Origin: Isoetes taiwanensis
Taxonomy: Eukaryota; Streptophyta; Lycopodiopsida; Isoetales; Isoetaceae
Reading direction: 5' to 3'
DNA length: 64,000 nt
NCBI GenBank assembly: GCA_021234155.1
Contig: JAJEKV010000039.1
Coordinates: forward strand, 9,129,077 to 9,193,076
Shown: positions 43,618-55,599 of the stretch, one piece after another
How positions within the stretch are numbered: position 1 is the stretch's first letter
How the letters are laid out: each line of letters begins with the position of its first letter
The notes under the pieces: model-generated
What the model was told of the DNA's origin: nothing
Database searches by the model: none
Seen by the model: only the letters and a program-made list of their open reading frames with translations
Translations under genes and position numbers: made by a program

Positions 43618-44095
43618 TGCACATTATACATCAAGAATGCTGCCATTAGATATATTTTAAAGTGCTTTGTCAACACACCAAAACTGCTTAGAATATTTGC
43701 TATTAGTAATGAAACTATATTTTTCAAGACACTCTTATCCACATGGAATCATTTCTATAATCAAAATATGTTGAAGCCATTTAATACCAAACCAATTTCC
43801 CATTTTTAAATTGCCTCCTCCATATTCCACATGTCAATAAAAGTATTTCTTTTGCACATTATACATCAGAATGCTGCTTTTATTAGGAGATATTTGATTT
43901 GAAGTGCTTCGTCAACACAAATATTTTGTAATCTTTATTTTGAAATTGAAACGTCTTTTTCAGTAACTTTTTTCCATGGAAAATCATTTGCCCATAAGCA
44001 AATACGTTGAAGCTTGCCATAATACCCAAACTAGTTCACCAATTTTAGATGCCTTCTCCATATGCCACATGTCAATAAAATTGTTTCTTGGCCGA
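43618..44095 (+). repeat. Tandem duplication, unit about 238 bp
   Basis: Unit 1 starts GCACATTATACATCAAGAAT at 43618 and unit 2 GCACATTATACATCAGAATG at 43855. Both continue with AAGTGCTT(T/C)GTCAACACA, CATGGAA(A)ATCATTT, GTTGAAGC and CCACATGTCAATAAAA in the same order. The copies have diverged by small indels. Confidence 0.8.
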
Positions 44096-45089
44096 TGAAA
44101 TTTTTTATCCATTATTTTGCTCATGGGCAATCTCGCCCAACTCAATGATCCCCGAAATGTCAACTTTCTTGGGAATGGAAAGTATTGCAGAAACATCTTC
44201 TTGGTTAGACGCAAGATTCAAACTTTAGAGATGCTGAACAAAAAATACATATTTATCTAACCATCATAAGGAATGCAAAACTATGGGATGGCAGAATATA
44301 GTCCGGCAATTGTAAAACAATAATCAAAAGGTGTCTGATTCAAGTTACACAAAATGTGTTGTACATAGAGGCCTAAATTCTGACCCCATATGTCCTAAAA
44401 TTATACAAAAAGTTTATTCATATGGCTCTGCTATTTCCCACCGCCATTCCCTACTGAAGGATCTTTGATCTTAGATGGAGATAGAGCATGTCTATTATGT
44501 ACTGCACATGTACCTAAATCTAGCATAAAGTTTGTATAAAAAACTTACCAATAAAGGGAAATGGTCAAAGAAAGGTTTACCTTAGTTCAGTTATTTGTCC
44601 TTGTGTCCTTCACGGACTCTAAAAAAAAAGAAGATGTTAGCACAAGCATCAAATAAATAACTTACCATACCTTACAACACACCCATTTAATTCATGGCCG
44701 AGGATTAACTATAGCGGATAAAGTGACCACCCGGATTAGCTGGAGAACAAGGAAAAAATACGGAAAAATATGCAAGAAATACACGAAGAAGAAATCAGCC
44801 AAGATGTGAAGAATGCGATATGGAACATGATTCAAAAAGTACAATGGCGAAGGCGCAAGCGGGGGAACATACGAAGTGACAGACGCCTAGAAGGCTCAAT
44901 CGGCGCTGAAACTCTTTAATGGTTCGGACAGAAGGAGGTGCCTCCTTATATATCTCCAGGCCAAACGTCGCCAAGCCCTTTGTAATGGATGAGAGATGTG
45001 CCCAAGTGTCGCGACGCGTCGCATTAGGTTCAGAATATTCTGTGAACCCCCGAGATAGTCCCACATATGAGAAAGATGTGAAGGAATGT
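44096..45089. other. Spacer with an unassigned minus-strand ORF
   Basis: An 89-codon minus-strand ORF (45064-44795, starting MGLSRGFTEYSEPNATRRDT) and its 63-codon plus-strand shadow overlap. Neither resembles a known protein. The rest is AT-rich without signal. Confidence 0.3.
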
Positions 45090-45097
45090 CTTTGGAA

Positions 45098-45200
45098 TAA
45101 CTATTGGTAGTGCACTTGTGCGGTGTGTGACTTCATGAACTGAAAATTATGAGTTCAAACCTTGTCTTGTGCAGCTACCCTTTTGCATCAGGTATGATGA
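45098..45200 (+). mobile_element. Possible tRNA-derived SINE
   Basis: TTGGTAGTGCACTTGTG (45104-45120) resembles a pol III A box, and GAGTTCAAACC (45151-45161) resembles a B box at tRNA-like spacing. No cloverleaf folds convincingly and no second copy is present in the window, so this is weak. Confidence 0.25.
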
Positions 45201-46067
45201 CCATCTTTTTGTACATACAAGTATAATGTTAAAAATAATGAATATCCATATAGTGATCACAAATTACAAAAAAATTTAAACTTGATCTATGTCGGCTCAT
45301 CCGTGATATATGAGATTCAAATTAATGCTAGCTAATATATGCTGAAGAATTAGCTCTTTGTGAACTACTTAGCAAATCATATATAATAGAGAATTTCAAT
45401 ATAGACCTTGAGTTTTTGTGGTGATACACTATACTGTGTAAAAAATGGTTGGTGGAACCCCAATGGCTCTGTGACTTTGCAACAAAATCAAATCTATATT
45501 TCCATACTTAGAAATTTCTGTGAGAGAGCATCATGAAACTTCTTTAGATTAGCAACAAAAATAGAACAAAAGAATAACGAACATAAAGCAAAGTTTGAGT
45601 TACCATTATTTTGCTACATATTCTAAACGAGGTGCACCATGGACTACCCAGATTTGTCGGACGATCGTCTGACCGGTCATTATGTTGGGGCCCTTGGGCA
45701 CCTCTCCTTAAACATAGTCATTTATAGGGTGATGGAGGCACCTATGATTTTGAAATATGAAATACGATTTGCCCTAAGGTTTTGGGGAATATTGAAACCT
45801 CTATCACGACTTTGCCCTAAAGATTTTAGAATTGCGAAATCTGAGGGCTCAAACCTCTACAAAAATAATTCAATGTCACTTACTTTATCCAATAATATAC
45901 CCAATGAGCTAATCACGATTATTTTTGTCTTGAATTTAAGTGTTTTTTTATATCAACTTATTCAATTGTTTTAGGGATATATGGTCTATTTTACTACCCA
46001 TATCAAATCCCTGAACCCCTCACATTTTGCTAAAGCATATTACAAGTCGCAAGCTGAACCCAAATAA

Positions 46068-46085
46068 GATAGATAGATAGATAGT
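46068..46085. repeat. (GATA)n microsatellite
   Basis: About four GATA units in a row, preceding dispersed repeat copy 2. Confidence 0.8.
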
Positions 46086-46109
46086 ATTTTAACGCCTACT
46101 TAGGCAGCA

Positions 46110-46506
46110 GTATGCTTCTAGAATCCGACTTCAACTGTGCAACCTAATATAACTCCACGTCTCAAGAATCCATATAATCCTTTGCCACATGATCCCAAAC
46201 TATAGCTCCATCTCTAAAAGCCAAAACAACTGGAGTGGTACAACAAGGAAAGCCTCTATGTTCAAATTTCCATCACCAGCTACCTTTAGGAGTTTTATCG
46301 TAATCTTGCTACGCTCATACTAATTCCTTAATTAGATTACAATCATTTCCCAAGTAATGCATTTTACTTCATATAACCCCTGTGATTGCTCCGGAGTAAC
46401 TGTGGTGGGCGTGTACCTTCATTGGTTCCATTCACATGCAAGTAACCGAAGCCCCATTCCTAACGTTTATTCTTTGGTGCTCTTAGCAGTTAGCAACTAA
46501 AATACT
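46110..46506 (+). repeat. Dispersed repeat, copy 2
   Basis: Partner of 41525-41915, with the same order of conserved blocks. Here it is not followed by the gypsy fragment, so the repeat and the gypsy fragment are separate units. Confidence 0.75.
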
Positions 46507-47880
46507 AAACCAAAAGAAAATATAGAGACAATTCAAATCAAAACAAATATATAAACAAATGAGAAAAAGAAACGCGTCGGTTAGTTTCCAAAATGTGTGA
46601 ACGCGTCAAGAAGAAGGTTCAAGACATGCCAATTCTAGCTTCGGCACTTCTCAAGTAATTTCAGACCTTCTTGACTTAGGAATTAGCCTTTCCAGGATAG
46701 ATTTCATTATTTGGTTACCATCCATAGCCTTATGAGTCTCAACAATTTCATAATTTATCATGTGCACATGCAAAAATCATGTACGTAATAATCATAGCAG
46801 CTCATAGCACCTCAATTGACTAAAGCAAAACCCCACGAGAATTTCTTCATGCATATATCTCTCGATCCTTTTCTTCTTGCTTGCCCTCAAAAGATCGTCT
46901 TCTAGCTCAAGAATTAAAGCTACTTGAAACATACCCTTTAAATGCGATCAATTCTGACCAAAGATAAATAATTTCTATCATATCTTTCTCATACGGATGA
47001 GTCTCAGCCTGATCAACCCACATTCTGAAAGTTTACTTGGAGATATTTCCAGCAAAAAGAAAATCACCTGAAAGAGAATCTCGGATCGCCGAGATATGAT
47101 GCTTCAAATTTTGAGCTCCCAAAACTGCCCTTGCTCCCGCCTTCATGCTCTGCCAGGGAAATCCTTTTCTCAAAAGATAAAACCCTAATCTCATGCTGCA
47201 TACATACCATGAATATGTATATACATATATAAATAGGTATATTGACCCATCAATTGCTTGGAGACCGTTACATAAAATATGTGACTTTTAGATATAAGTA
47301 CACTACTGTGGAAAAATTTTGAGATGCACTTATCTAGAGCATATTTTACATCTAAGGAGTGCCCTTGATTTAAGAACCCTATGAAATTACATTGGTATTT
47401 CTTATAAATCCCGCATATCGATGCGCGACACAATATTACTTCTATGCCAATCCTAAACTACATTGACTTCAATAGATAGTTCTTTGACATACATCTTGGC
47501 ATCAATTGTTGCATACCCTTTTAAAGGCATATCAAAAATTATTTTTCCTTGCAACCTAACATGCAAAGACAATACATAAGCGCATCATCCGATTATCGAC
47601 TAATCTCCCCCGGCATATTCATCATTTGGATCCACTTTGCTCCATGCACCCTTATGAACTTCATTTCATGCTCCGAAGCAAAAAATACAACCGTTAAAGT
47701 TTATGATCTCAAGGCGAATAATACCATAAAGTTACAAAATATGCTTGCGATTCAAGCACAATTGAACTTGAGTGATTGCAAAGTCTCTATATTCTACTTA
47801 AACCCAATCTCATGAGAAAAATCAACAACTTCAAAAAAGTAGATGGTTTAAAACAAGTATGCCTTTATCAAGGGGAGATG
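46507..47880. other. Spacer
   Basis: AT-rich with short ORFs only (for example 47549-47815, 88 codons, not recognised). No repeat partner in the window. Confidence 0.4.
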
Positions 47881-49466
47881 ACTTGATGGATCAGCTCCAA
47901 AAGTTAAAGTCTTCTTTGGAAGAATGCTTCGATAATCATGGCTGAGGTCCAATACCTAAGGCAGCAAAATACCAAGTATCATTACGCAAACTTATGCAAG
48001 TAAGCCGATGATGTTTCCAACTTCCGCGTATACCGCTTCAAAGTGGCGCGCGAACATTACATGCTCCTCAAAAGTATTTCCGGTGGAGTATTGTGCCCGC
48101 GTTAAATCTCCCCAAAAGACCGCTTGGTAGTTCACCCCGGCTATACTGCTCCTGGCGCACTATGATAGCCGCAAGATGAAGTTGTAGAGCGCCAGCCAAG
48201 CAAGTAGGGCCCCTGGTGTAGAATTTCCCTGCAAAGAACACACACTTTGGGACAGCAGGCTACTAAGCGCAAGTGTGGCTTGATGGAGAGCACTTGGCGT
48301 AATGCAAAGTCAATTGTTTCGCGAAATTCTCAAGCTTAGATACTACTTTAAAGCCCAATTTGTTTCGCCTTTGGTAGAGCCCTGCTTTTGCATCAGATGG
48401 TTCCCGTGGGGCTCAGCCATTAGGTGCCAAGTAGTGCTTGGGAGAGCCTTTGGAGCTGGTGCAAAAAAGTCCCTTTTCTACTCATGCCCCTAGTTAAAAC
48501 AACGGGTGTCTTCACTTCTATTTTTACAAGAGATGTGTTTTGGCCTCTTTCCAAGATTCCGCCAGCGAAGCTTCTCCCATTCCCACTATATCTCAAGTGC
48601 CCTCATACATGGATGATAAGTTAGGTATCCTCGTGTTTCCTTGGGTGGACTTCTGCCACGCTGAATCTCCCGGCCGCTTGAAACGCGAGCGTTGGAAAGA
48701 AAGCATTGCATCTGCTATGGTTTGCCCGCTATCGCGTAACCAGAAAGTAATCGCTACCGAGCGCTTGCAGGCCGACTCTCGAAGCGGTAAATACATCTCA
48801 ATGCGGGTCGCTTTTCTCAAAAAGATCCGTAGGGACGCCAGCCGCCATGGCCTGCTATGAAAATCATCACACGCGTATTAAGGCTAAAATCAAATTCGGC
48901 ACTGTGGCCCAGCTTAGTTTGCGCGTTTCGTTTTACGCCAACCGTGAACAAAGCTTGTAGCCATTGCATCAATTCGCTACCTGTGGTCCGGTCGCGCTAC
49001 TTGATTGAGACGTAGATATGAGCCATTTAATTGCGGCAGCTTTTCTAGACTATGCGTCCCGCCATTTCGCCATGCAGCCGGAAGATGGAAAGCCAAGCAA
49101 TTTTCCTCGAGTTGCCCTGCTTTTGAGATATAATCCCAATCATTTTTGACTCCAGCATTCCATCCCATCGCCTACAACTTCCCGAGCACCATCCGTGTAA
49201 AATGACTCCGGCATTATGTTGGCTTACTCTATGTGTTCTGTAGATGTAAACATCTAATTATCAGCCCCTGGTAGCCGCCATTCCGCTTGTTCGGTAATAT
49301 CATTACTCCTGGCAGCGCTCTTTTCCCTTGAAACCTCACAGAGGGCTCTTTAATCCCCTAGTAGTAAATGGACTGGTGTACTTTCAGCCCATTGTATGTA
49401 AATCCCCATGACCTAGCTGTCCTCGTGGACGCGAAAAAAAAAACTATTCTATTCTATTCTATTCTC
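47881..49466 (+). pseudogene. LINE fragment with (TATTC)n tail, plus strand
   Basis: The 3' end reads CTAGTAGTAAATGG, later GTCCTCGTGGACGCG, an A run and (TATTC)n at 49445-49466. This is the same order as the reverse complement of 5991-6050, so this is the same LINE family. Upstream ORFs (48302-48860) with PSYMDDKLGILVFPWVDFCH and RRDASRHGL are GC-rich compared with the flanks. I cannot align them to a specific LINE domain. The 5' boundary is uncertain. Confidence 0.45.
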
Positions 49467-50560
49467 AAGATAGATCTAAGATCCCAAAGTGGCTATCATC
49501 AAATAACATAAAGGAAAGATATCTATAAAGCATAAAGATTCATGACTTTTCAAGGCCTAATGAAATGACGCCTTCAAAGATTTTTGGATAGAGTTTTGTC
49601 AGCTATCTTCTTCAACAACATCCTTAATCTATAGCAAGTCATTGAAAAGTGGCTAAGGCAGTCCAGTTTTCCAGCGTGCTTAAAAGCTTTAGACGCATCT
49701 TCTTTATAAGCTTCGGGCGCCACGCAATAATACCTAAGGTGGAGTATTTTTGGGTCACATGGTGCTGAATTTGGTGGAATTCCATCACTCCATCAGCCAT
49801 AGAAAGGGCCAATTGATTGGCTGAAGCAACTGGGAAACCTGCCCTGGCAAGAAGTTTCTTGGCCCTGCTGGGTATTAGGCTCTATTTCCCGGCGACTTGC
49901 TAAGTGTGCATAAGCCCTTTATTGTATCTCACTGCTAGCACCAAAAGCCGCGATTGGGTTGCACGCGGATCTAGGAATGTTGCAAGTTTCTTTTATCAAG
50001 ATCAGTGCCAGTCTCTTTAATTAAATAATTAAGGACCCTTTACCCGACCGCAAACAAATTATGTGCAAAGATGAAATAAGATTGCAATAGGGGAGTCCTG
50101 TAATGAGGGAAGGGGTAGTGGCTCCATGATTCTGCAGGGGCCATTTAATCCATATCAGGAAACCCCAAGCTGCCGGGGAAGAGCTTTATGAATTCAGAGG
50201 TGCACGTGTTTACATTTGGTAGGAAGTTCCAAAAAACTCTAGATGCACTATCAAAGTTCTAATACATTTCCTCAAGACGCAAAACTACCCCTTTAATTCT
50301 GATGTGCAAAAAAGACGCGTGCTTAGATATGAGTCTCTGAAGAGTGTGATTTCTTTGTGATAGTTTCTAAGCCATGAAGCGAATAAGCCGCGCATCTACC
50401 TTCTGGCCACCCTTTGAAGACGCAGAGTGATCGTAGAACGCCACAAATGCATAGTGAATTTCGGGTGTAAGCAGCGATCAAAGAAGCCATATTCCTCTGC
50501 CTTGAAATTACAGATGATGTAGCGGGGCTGGCCTTTATGAGGCAAGGTGATCTGAGCAAT
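49467..50560. other. Spacer
   Basis: No credible protein. The right end grades into the gypsy integrase region on the plus strand. Confidence 0.35.
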
Positions 50561-50599
50561 AAAAGGGAAAAGCTTTCAAGCATTTTAAGAAGGAATCTC

Positions 50600-52690
50600 C
50601 CAAGTATCATAAGAATAAAATTATGCATACAAAAAATCATCAGGGGATAAGGAAGTTAATTCTCCATGATATACATAAAAGCAAATGTTGGCCACACGGG
50701 ATTCATGAAAATCTACTTCAAAATTAAAGTAAAGTACTTTTGGCGGTTATAAAGAAGCATATAGCAAAGGTACATTCAAGAGTGCCAATTATGCTACTTG
50801 AGACAAAAGCGGAGCAACTCTGTAAATTCAAGAGCTTTAGAACCCTTAGTGGTTCCATAAGCCACATGGAATGTAGCAGTATGGACTTCATAGCCAGCCT
50901 CCCAAGAATAGCAAAAGACCACTATGTGCCTTAATGGTAGTGGTTGACAAACTACCCAAGATAATATATTTTGAGCCATGTTTAACTATAAACACAACCC
51001 TGATAATCGCGCCTTGCTTTTGCAAAACGAGATCTTTAGATTGTATGGGATGCCTAGGGAAGATCATCTCAGCAATTATCCAAAAGTTTATGAGCACTTT
51101 CTCGGAGATATTTCCTTAGCACCATGGGATTTTAAGCTCGTGATGAGCACAATATATCATCCCAAAAAGAGATGGGCAAAGCAACTACGTGGTGGAATAA
51201 ACAAGAAAAGTGGGAGAATTACTTACTTGGTTGAGTTTGCATACAATAGCATCAACAAGAATCACATTCGAGGATGTCCCCATTATGGCTATCAATGCCT
51301 TATAATAGACACGGGCACAACCCCGGATCCAGGTAGAAAGTTTTCTCAATAGTTTTTGATCGGATATGCGGCGGTTGATGGAAGAAGTGTGAGGATATCT
51401 TATAACTGACAGAAGCTATTAGAAGAGCTTGAATGCGATAAGTCTGAAGCGCTAAATGAATTCGAATTGGGAGAGAGTGTATGGCTCAAGATTAAAGTCA
51501 AACAAGCAAAGCTCATCAACAATTACAAGAAGCCTCGCTCAAAGGTGGGTGGGACCATTTAGTATTGTTCAAAGTGTAGGTAATGAATCCTACAAACTAT
51601 ATTCCTAAGCCACTTAAGGTCCACAAAAGTCTTCCATGTAAGCCTTTTAAGAAAGTATACTTCTAATCCCGGAAGATTTTGGAGACTCAAGCTTCTTTGG
51701 AGATAGTAGAGACAAGTTGGAGATAAATGAGGAACAACTTGAAAATTGTTCCCCTCAAGACCTCATGGGATAGGGCATATAAGGAAGACAAGAGCCTCAA
51801 TTCCTCAATACCTAGTCAAGTGGGAAACACTTGCCGTTATAGATGCAACTTGGGTATTCCCAGATTTGGAGAAATAGTATCCAGTTTTTTAGAGCAACGC
51901 CAAGGTAGGACTGGCTACCAATCTGAGTCGACACAATGCAGTCCTGCAAGTGAGTGCACCACAAGCCCCTTCACAGGGATGGGGGTAGGCATAATCGCCC
52001 TCCCCCTCCTGCAAAGTAGATCTTTTTTCTTTTTTCTTTTTGGGTGGTGGGGGTGGGGGTGGGGAGGGATGAGTGTGTTTCGCGATGTGCATCCAATTCA
52101 GTCAGGGATCATGATGGATGCGGCGGATGTAGTGAACCACTCTGGGAGCTCATAGCCATTAAGTGGAGATATGGATCCGCCGGTTATGATGGGCAAGGGA
52201 AAGTAAATGTTTGTTTTGACTCATTTTGGGTTATGATAGGACATATCTTCCAGTATTATGGGGAAGCATCCCCTTTTATGCCGTGATATACCGCCGACTC
52301 ATCTCTTTTTTATTTCAAGATGGGTTATGAGCCATTCCGTGAAATACTCAAAGCATGTTACCGTCGTGATGTTCTCATCTTGTGGTTCTACCGCAGGATC
52401 CCGGCTTGCCGCAATTGAAATGTAGCAGAATTTGAACTCAAATGCGCCGCATTGAATGGAGTAAAATTCTGGGGACTCGTATGGGTGAAAAAATTTCCCT
52501 CATGGCCAATCAGGTTCTGGCCGCCAATTAAGTGCTAAATTCCTCCTGGCTCTAATTCCCTACTTTATATTTTTGGTATTCCCCGTGCGGGAATGGGAAG
52601 ACGTATCAAAAATTTGGAAAGTGGAAAGAGATGGAGCCCAATGATTTTTTGCATCCGCCATATTACATTTTGTCAAGGAAATGGACACAG
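50600..52690 (+). pseudogene. Chromodomain-type Ty3/gypsy integrase and 3' end, copy 2
   Basis: Plus-strand frames give SSMDFIASLPRIAKDHYV (50740-50934), MVVVDKLPKIIYF with a frame change to NEIFRLYGMPREDHLSNYPK (from 50978), and LVEFAYNSINKNHIRGCPHY (to 51352). These are the integrase core with the DFI...LP and VVVDxLxK phrases of chromoviruses. A C-terminal part follows (LGESVWLKIKVKQAKLINN, about 51465). The chromodomain is YLVKWETLAVIDATWVF (about 51810-51865), ending in TAG. The downstream 700 bp match 42190-42720 and are probably 3' UTR and LTR. No 5' half is present. Confidence 0.65.
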
Positions 52691-54670
52691 ATAAGATGGT
52701 TAGTTACATTTATTGCTAAGGATTGATGCATGTGATTCTTCATTTCTCAGACGCAATTTTATCCAAATAAAATTTCTTTTGCATTTTTTAGAATGGATAT
52801 ACATGGAGGATGATTTGGCTAAGGGCAATATCTAAAAGACATGCGTGCATTCTTCCAATTAGAGATACCTCTTATTTGATCGAAAGTACATGATCTTAAA
52901 TGGAAACAAAAGCTTCAAGTACCGAGGTTAGGAGCTTAGCACGAGTTAGGTTCCCCCATTTTTCGGTCGTGCTAGCTAGCCAATTTTTGCAGATTTATGG
53001 GCCTCATACCATATTATCTTTGTCTATTTTAGGTAATTCTTCCTTCTATATACAAGGTTGTAGTTCACTTTCGGCTTCTATTATTTCTTTTGTTATTGCT
53101 ATGGATTGTATTTATAACTGCAATTTTAACAATAGAGATATTAAACTCGATGAATCTTCAACCTATATGTTAAATAGATGGCAGAAGTCGTGTGTGAAAA
53201 ACAAAGGTGCAAATGCCATAAATTATCCATGGGTTGGTTACACCTGCGACACACATTGCTAAGTTCTCGAGAAATGCATTGCAAAAAATGAAGGCCTTGC
53301 AAATGGAGGCAAACCATATAAAGACATATCATTTAGGTCCATTAGGAACGGTTTGCATCTCCCGCTCCCGCAGGCCGCAGGGTTCCATGGCGTGGGTGGC
53401 TAAAGGATTAGACGATCTACGCGCCCCACCCGGATCAACTCCCCAAAATAAGAGTCACACTTGCAAACCCTGGGAGAGCAAGTAAGGGCCATACCATTGA
53501 CCCGTGGTGCTGTCGCACCCATGTACTCGAAGTGACCACTATGCGGCCTAGCCCGCTATGGGTCGCCAGTGAAATGCGGCTCCTCACAGGGGACCTCCCT
53601 CCACTTGCCACTAGCCTCAAGTATGTGGTGCTAAGTGACTCCATAGCCCCCCAGAGTTGCAGTGAAGGTTCCTAAGTGCAAGGCCGCATATATTATGAAT
53701 TAAGGGGTTCAACTGGGGAGCATCATCTAAATAATGTATACCAGGTCTCCCTACCCCCTCCTACCGCCAAGAGGAGAGCAAAACATGATCAATCATCGCC
53801 ATATATAATAATGACATATAAACCCGTAAAGAGGTTAACCTGGAGTATAAATACGTGAGAGAGTAAATCATTCTACTAAATTATGGAAGCTGGTTTTCTA
53901 TAAAAGTTATGTGAATTGTTGTTGTCTTGAAATGGTGAGAAAAATTCATGCATGGAAGAGAAACGAATGTGATGGCAACAGGCAAAGGAAGTGATGGATT
54001 TACGCTGAAGAGATAAAGCCACGCTGGCCGTATCATGTTGCAACTGAACCGTGACAGGTTAGTGAAATGCGCTGGTTTTTGATTTGAAGCTCCATATAGA
54101 GTTAATGGAATATTCCCCGCATTACTAAATTTGTTTGAATCTTTCTAAGTGTGGTAGTAAGGCCAGCAAGATGTTGCTTTGTTTTTAAAATCTTGATGCA
54201 AGGGGCTCCAAAGTGAAATATGCAATTCTTTGCCTGAATGGTTTTAACTTTTAATTTTGAATCTGCTTGTGTATGCAAAGAATACTCTGAAGTAAGATTG
54301 ATAAGAATAAAACAAGTTGTTCAATCCAGCCGATGCCCTCCCAATGAACGTGTAAAAAAAGGAAAAAAATGAAACCCGCCAAGGAGCAAGAAGCACGCAA
54401 CACTGGCCAAGAGATGCATCGCACATGTCTCACCCTTTACAAGATACCGGCGTCCCAAAGACCCATGCCCACAAATTAGACAAAGAAAAGCGTAGTTTCC
54501 GGGCAAAGAGGAGGACAAATTCATATTGGTCATCCGCGAAAGATCGTGAAACTAAAACAAGTTTACAGGGGTGTGGTGTTTGTGGGATTGCTAGTTTGAC
54601 TAAGTACATAGTTTTGATTTGAGTTAAGGAAAGAGCTCTTCCAAATGTTGCTATAGAGTTTAAGAGTAAG
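52691..54670. other. Spacer before the right inverted arm
   Basis: It includes a 120-codon plus-strand ORF (52900-53262) of unremarkable composition and a GC-rich patch at 53350-53680 with no recognised product. An inverted copy of 16141 onward does not continue here, which marks the break of the duplication. Confidence 0.35.
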
Positions 54671-55599
54671 GAGGTGTGGAATTTAAAATGTGGGCACAGC
54701 CCAGCTATTTCCGCTTATGGGCACCGCCTCTATATACAAAACGGGCTCGTGAGCCCCATCTAATAAGTCCTAAGAAAACCCTCTACTCCTGCTCCGGAAA
54801 GTGAGGTGATGCGCAGGATGTGGTAGAGGTTGGTGCTCCGGTCCCAAATAAGGTGCAGAATCACCCTCCATCCCGTTGGTCTTCGATCGGGATGTTCACC
54901 ATCCCGCACACCAACATCCATCGCCAAAGTTACCTACAGCAGGCAGCCCGTAGGTCCGTATTAACCATCTTACGTGTAATCCAATCTGCATACCAAGGCA
55001 TAGTGCGCTTATCATGCAATCCAGTCAGACATACCGAAATTTTACCGATGCCTCATTTCACTCCCCCGGGTTTGCCGATAGCTAACCGAACTCCTGTCGA
55101 CGGACTCAATCACAAAATTCGTTAACGTGAGTTTTCAAAATAATCTTTTCTTCCACAGATATCCCTCGCTTAAGGAAAATTTTCCGGTTATCTGCTTTAA
55201 CATCCCACTTCAGCTGCCGCCAGTCGCCATTCTTTCACGCCAGCATTAATGTGGTCCTTTAGCTTTCACCGCCACATCCCATCATTCTTCACTTCATCTC
55301 CACCGCTCATTTCTCCTTTGTCTGACTTAGCCAATTCTCAATCCTCCTGGTATCTTCGACACCTGCACTATCAATTTGTTATGTTTTCTGCCTCTTATCA
55401 TATCCCTTTTCGCTCTGATGATACATGAATCTGTTTTCTCACGCTTTTCGTCTTTCGTCTTCTCCGCTTCTCCGCTTTCTCTCCGCTTTTATCACCGGCG
55501 GATGCCTGCTTTTGCCACGGTCGCCTAAAATTTCCTACACTTCCGCTTCGGCCTCAGAACCGACTCTTTTCGAAATGTAAGATCTTCTGACCACCTCTC

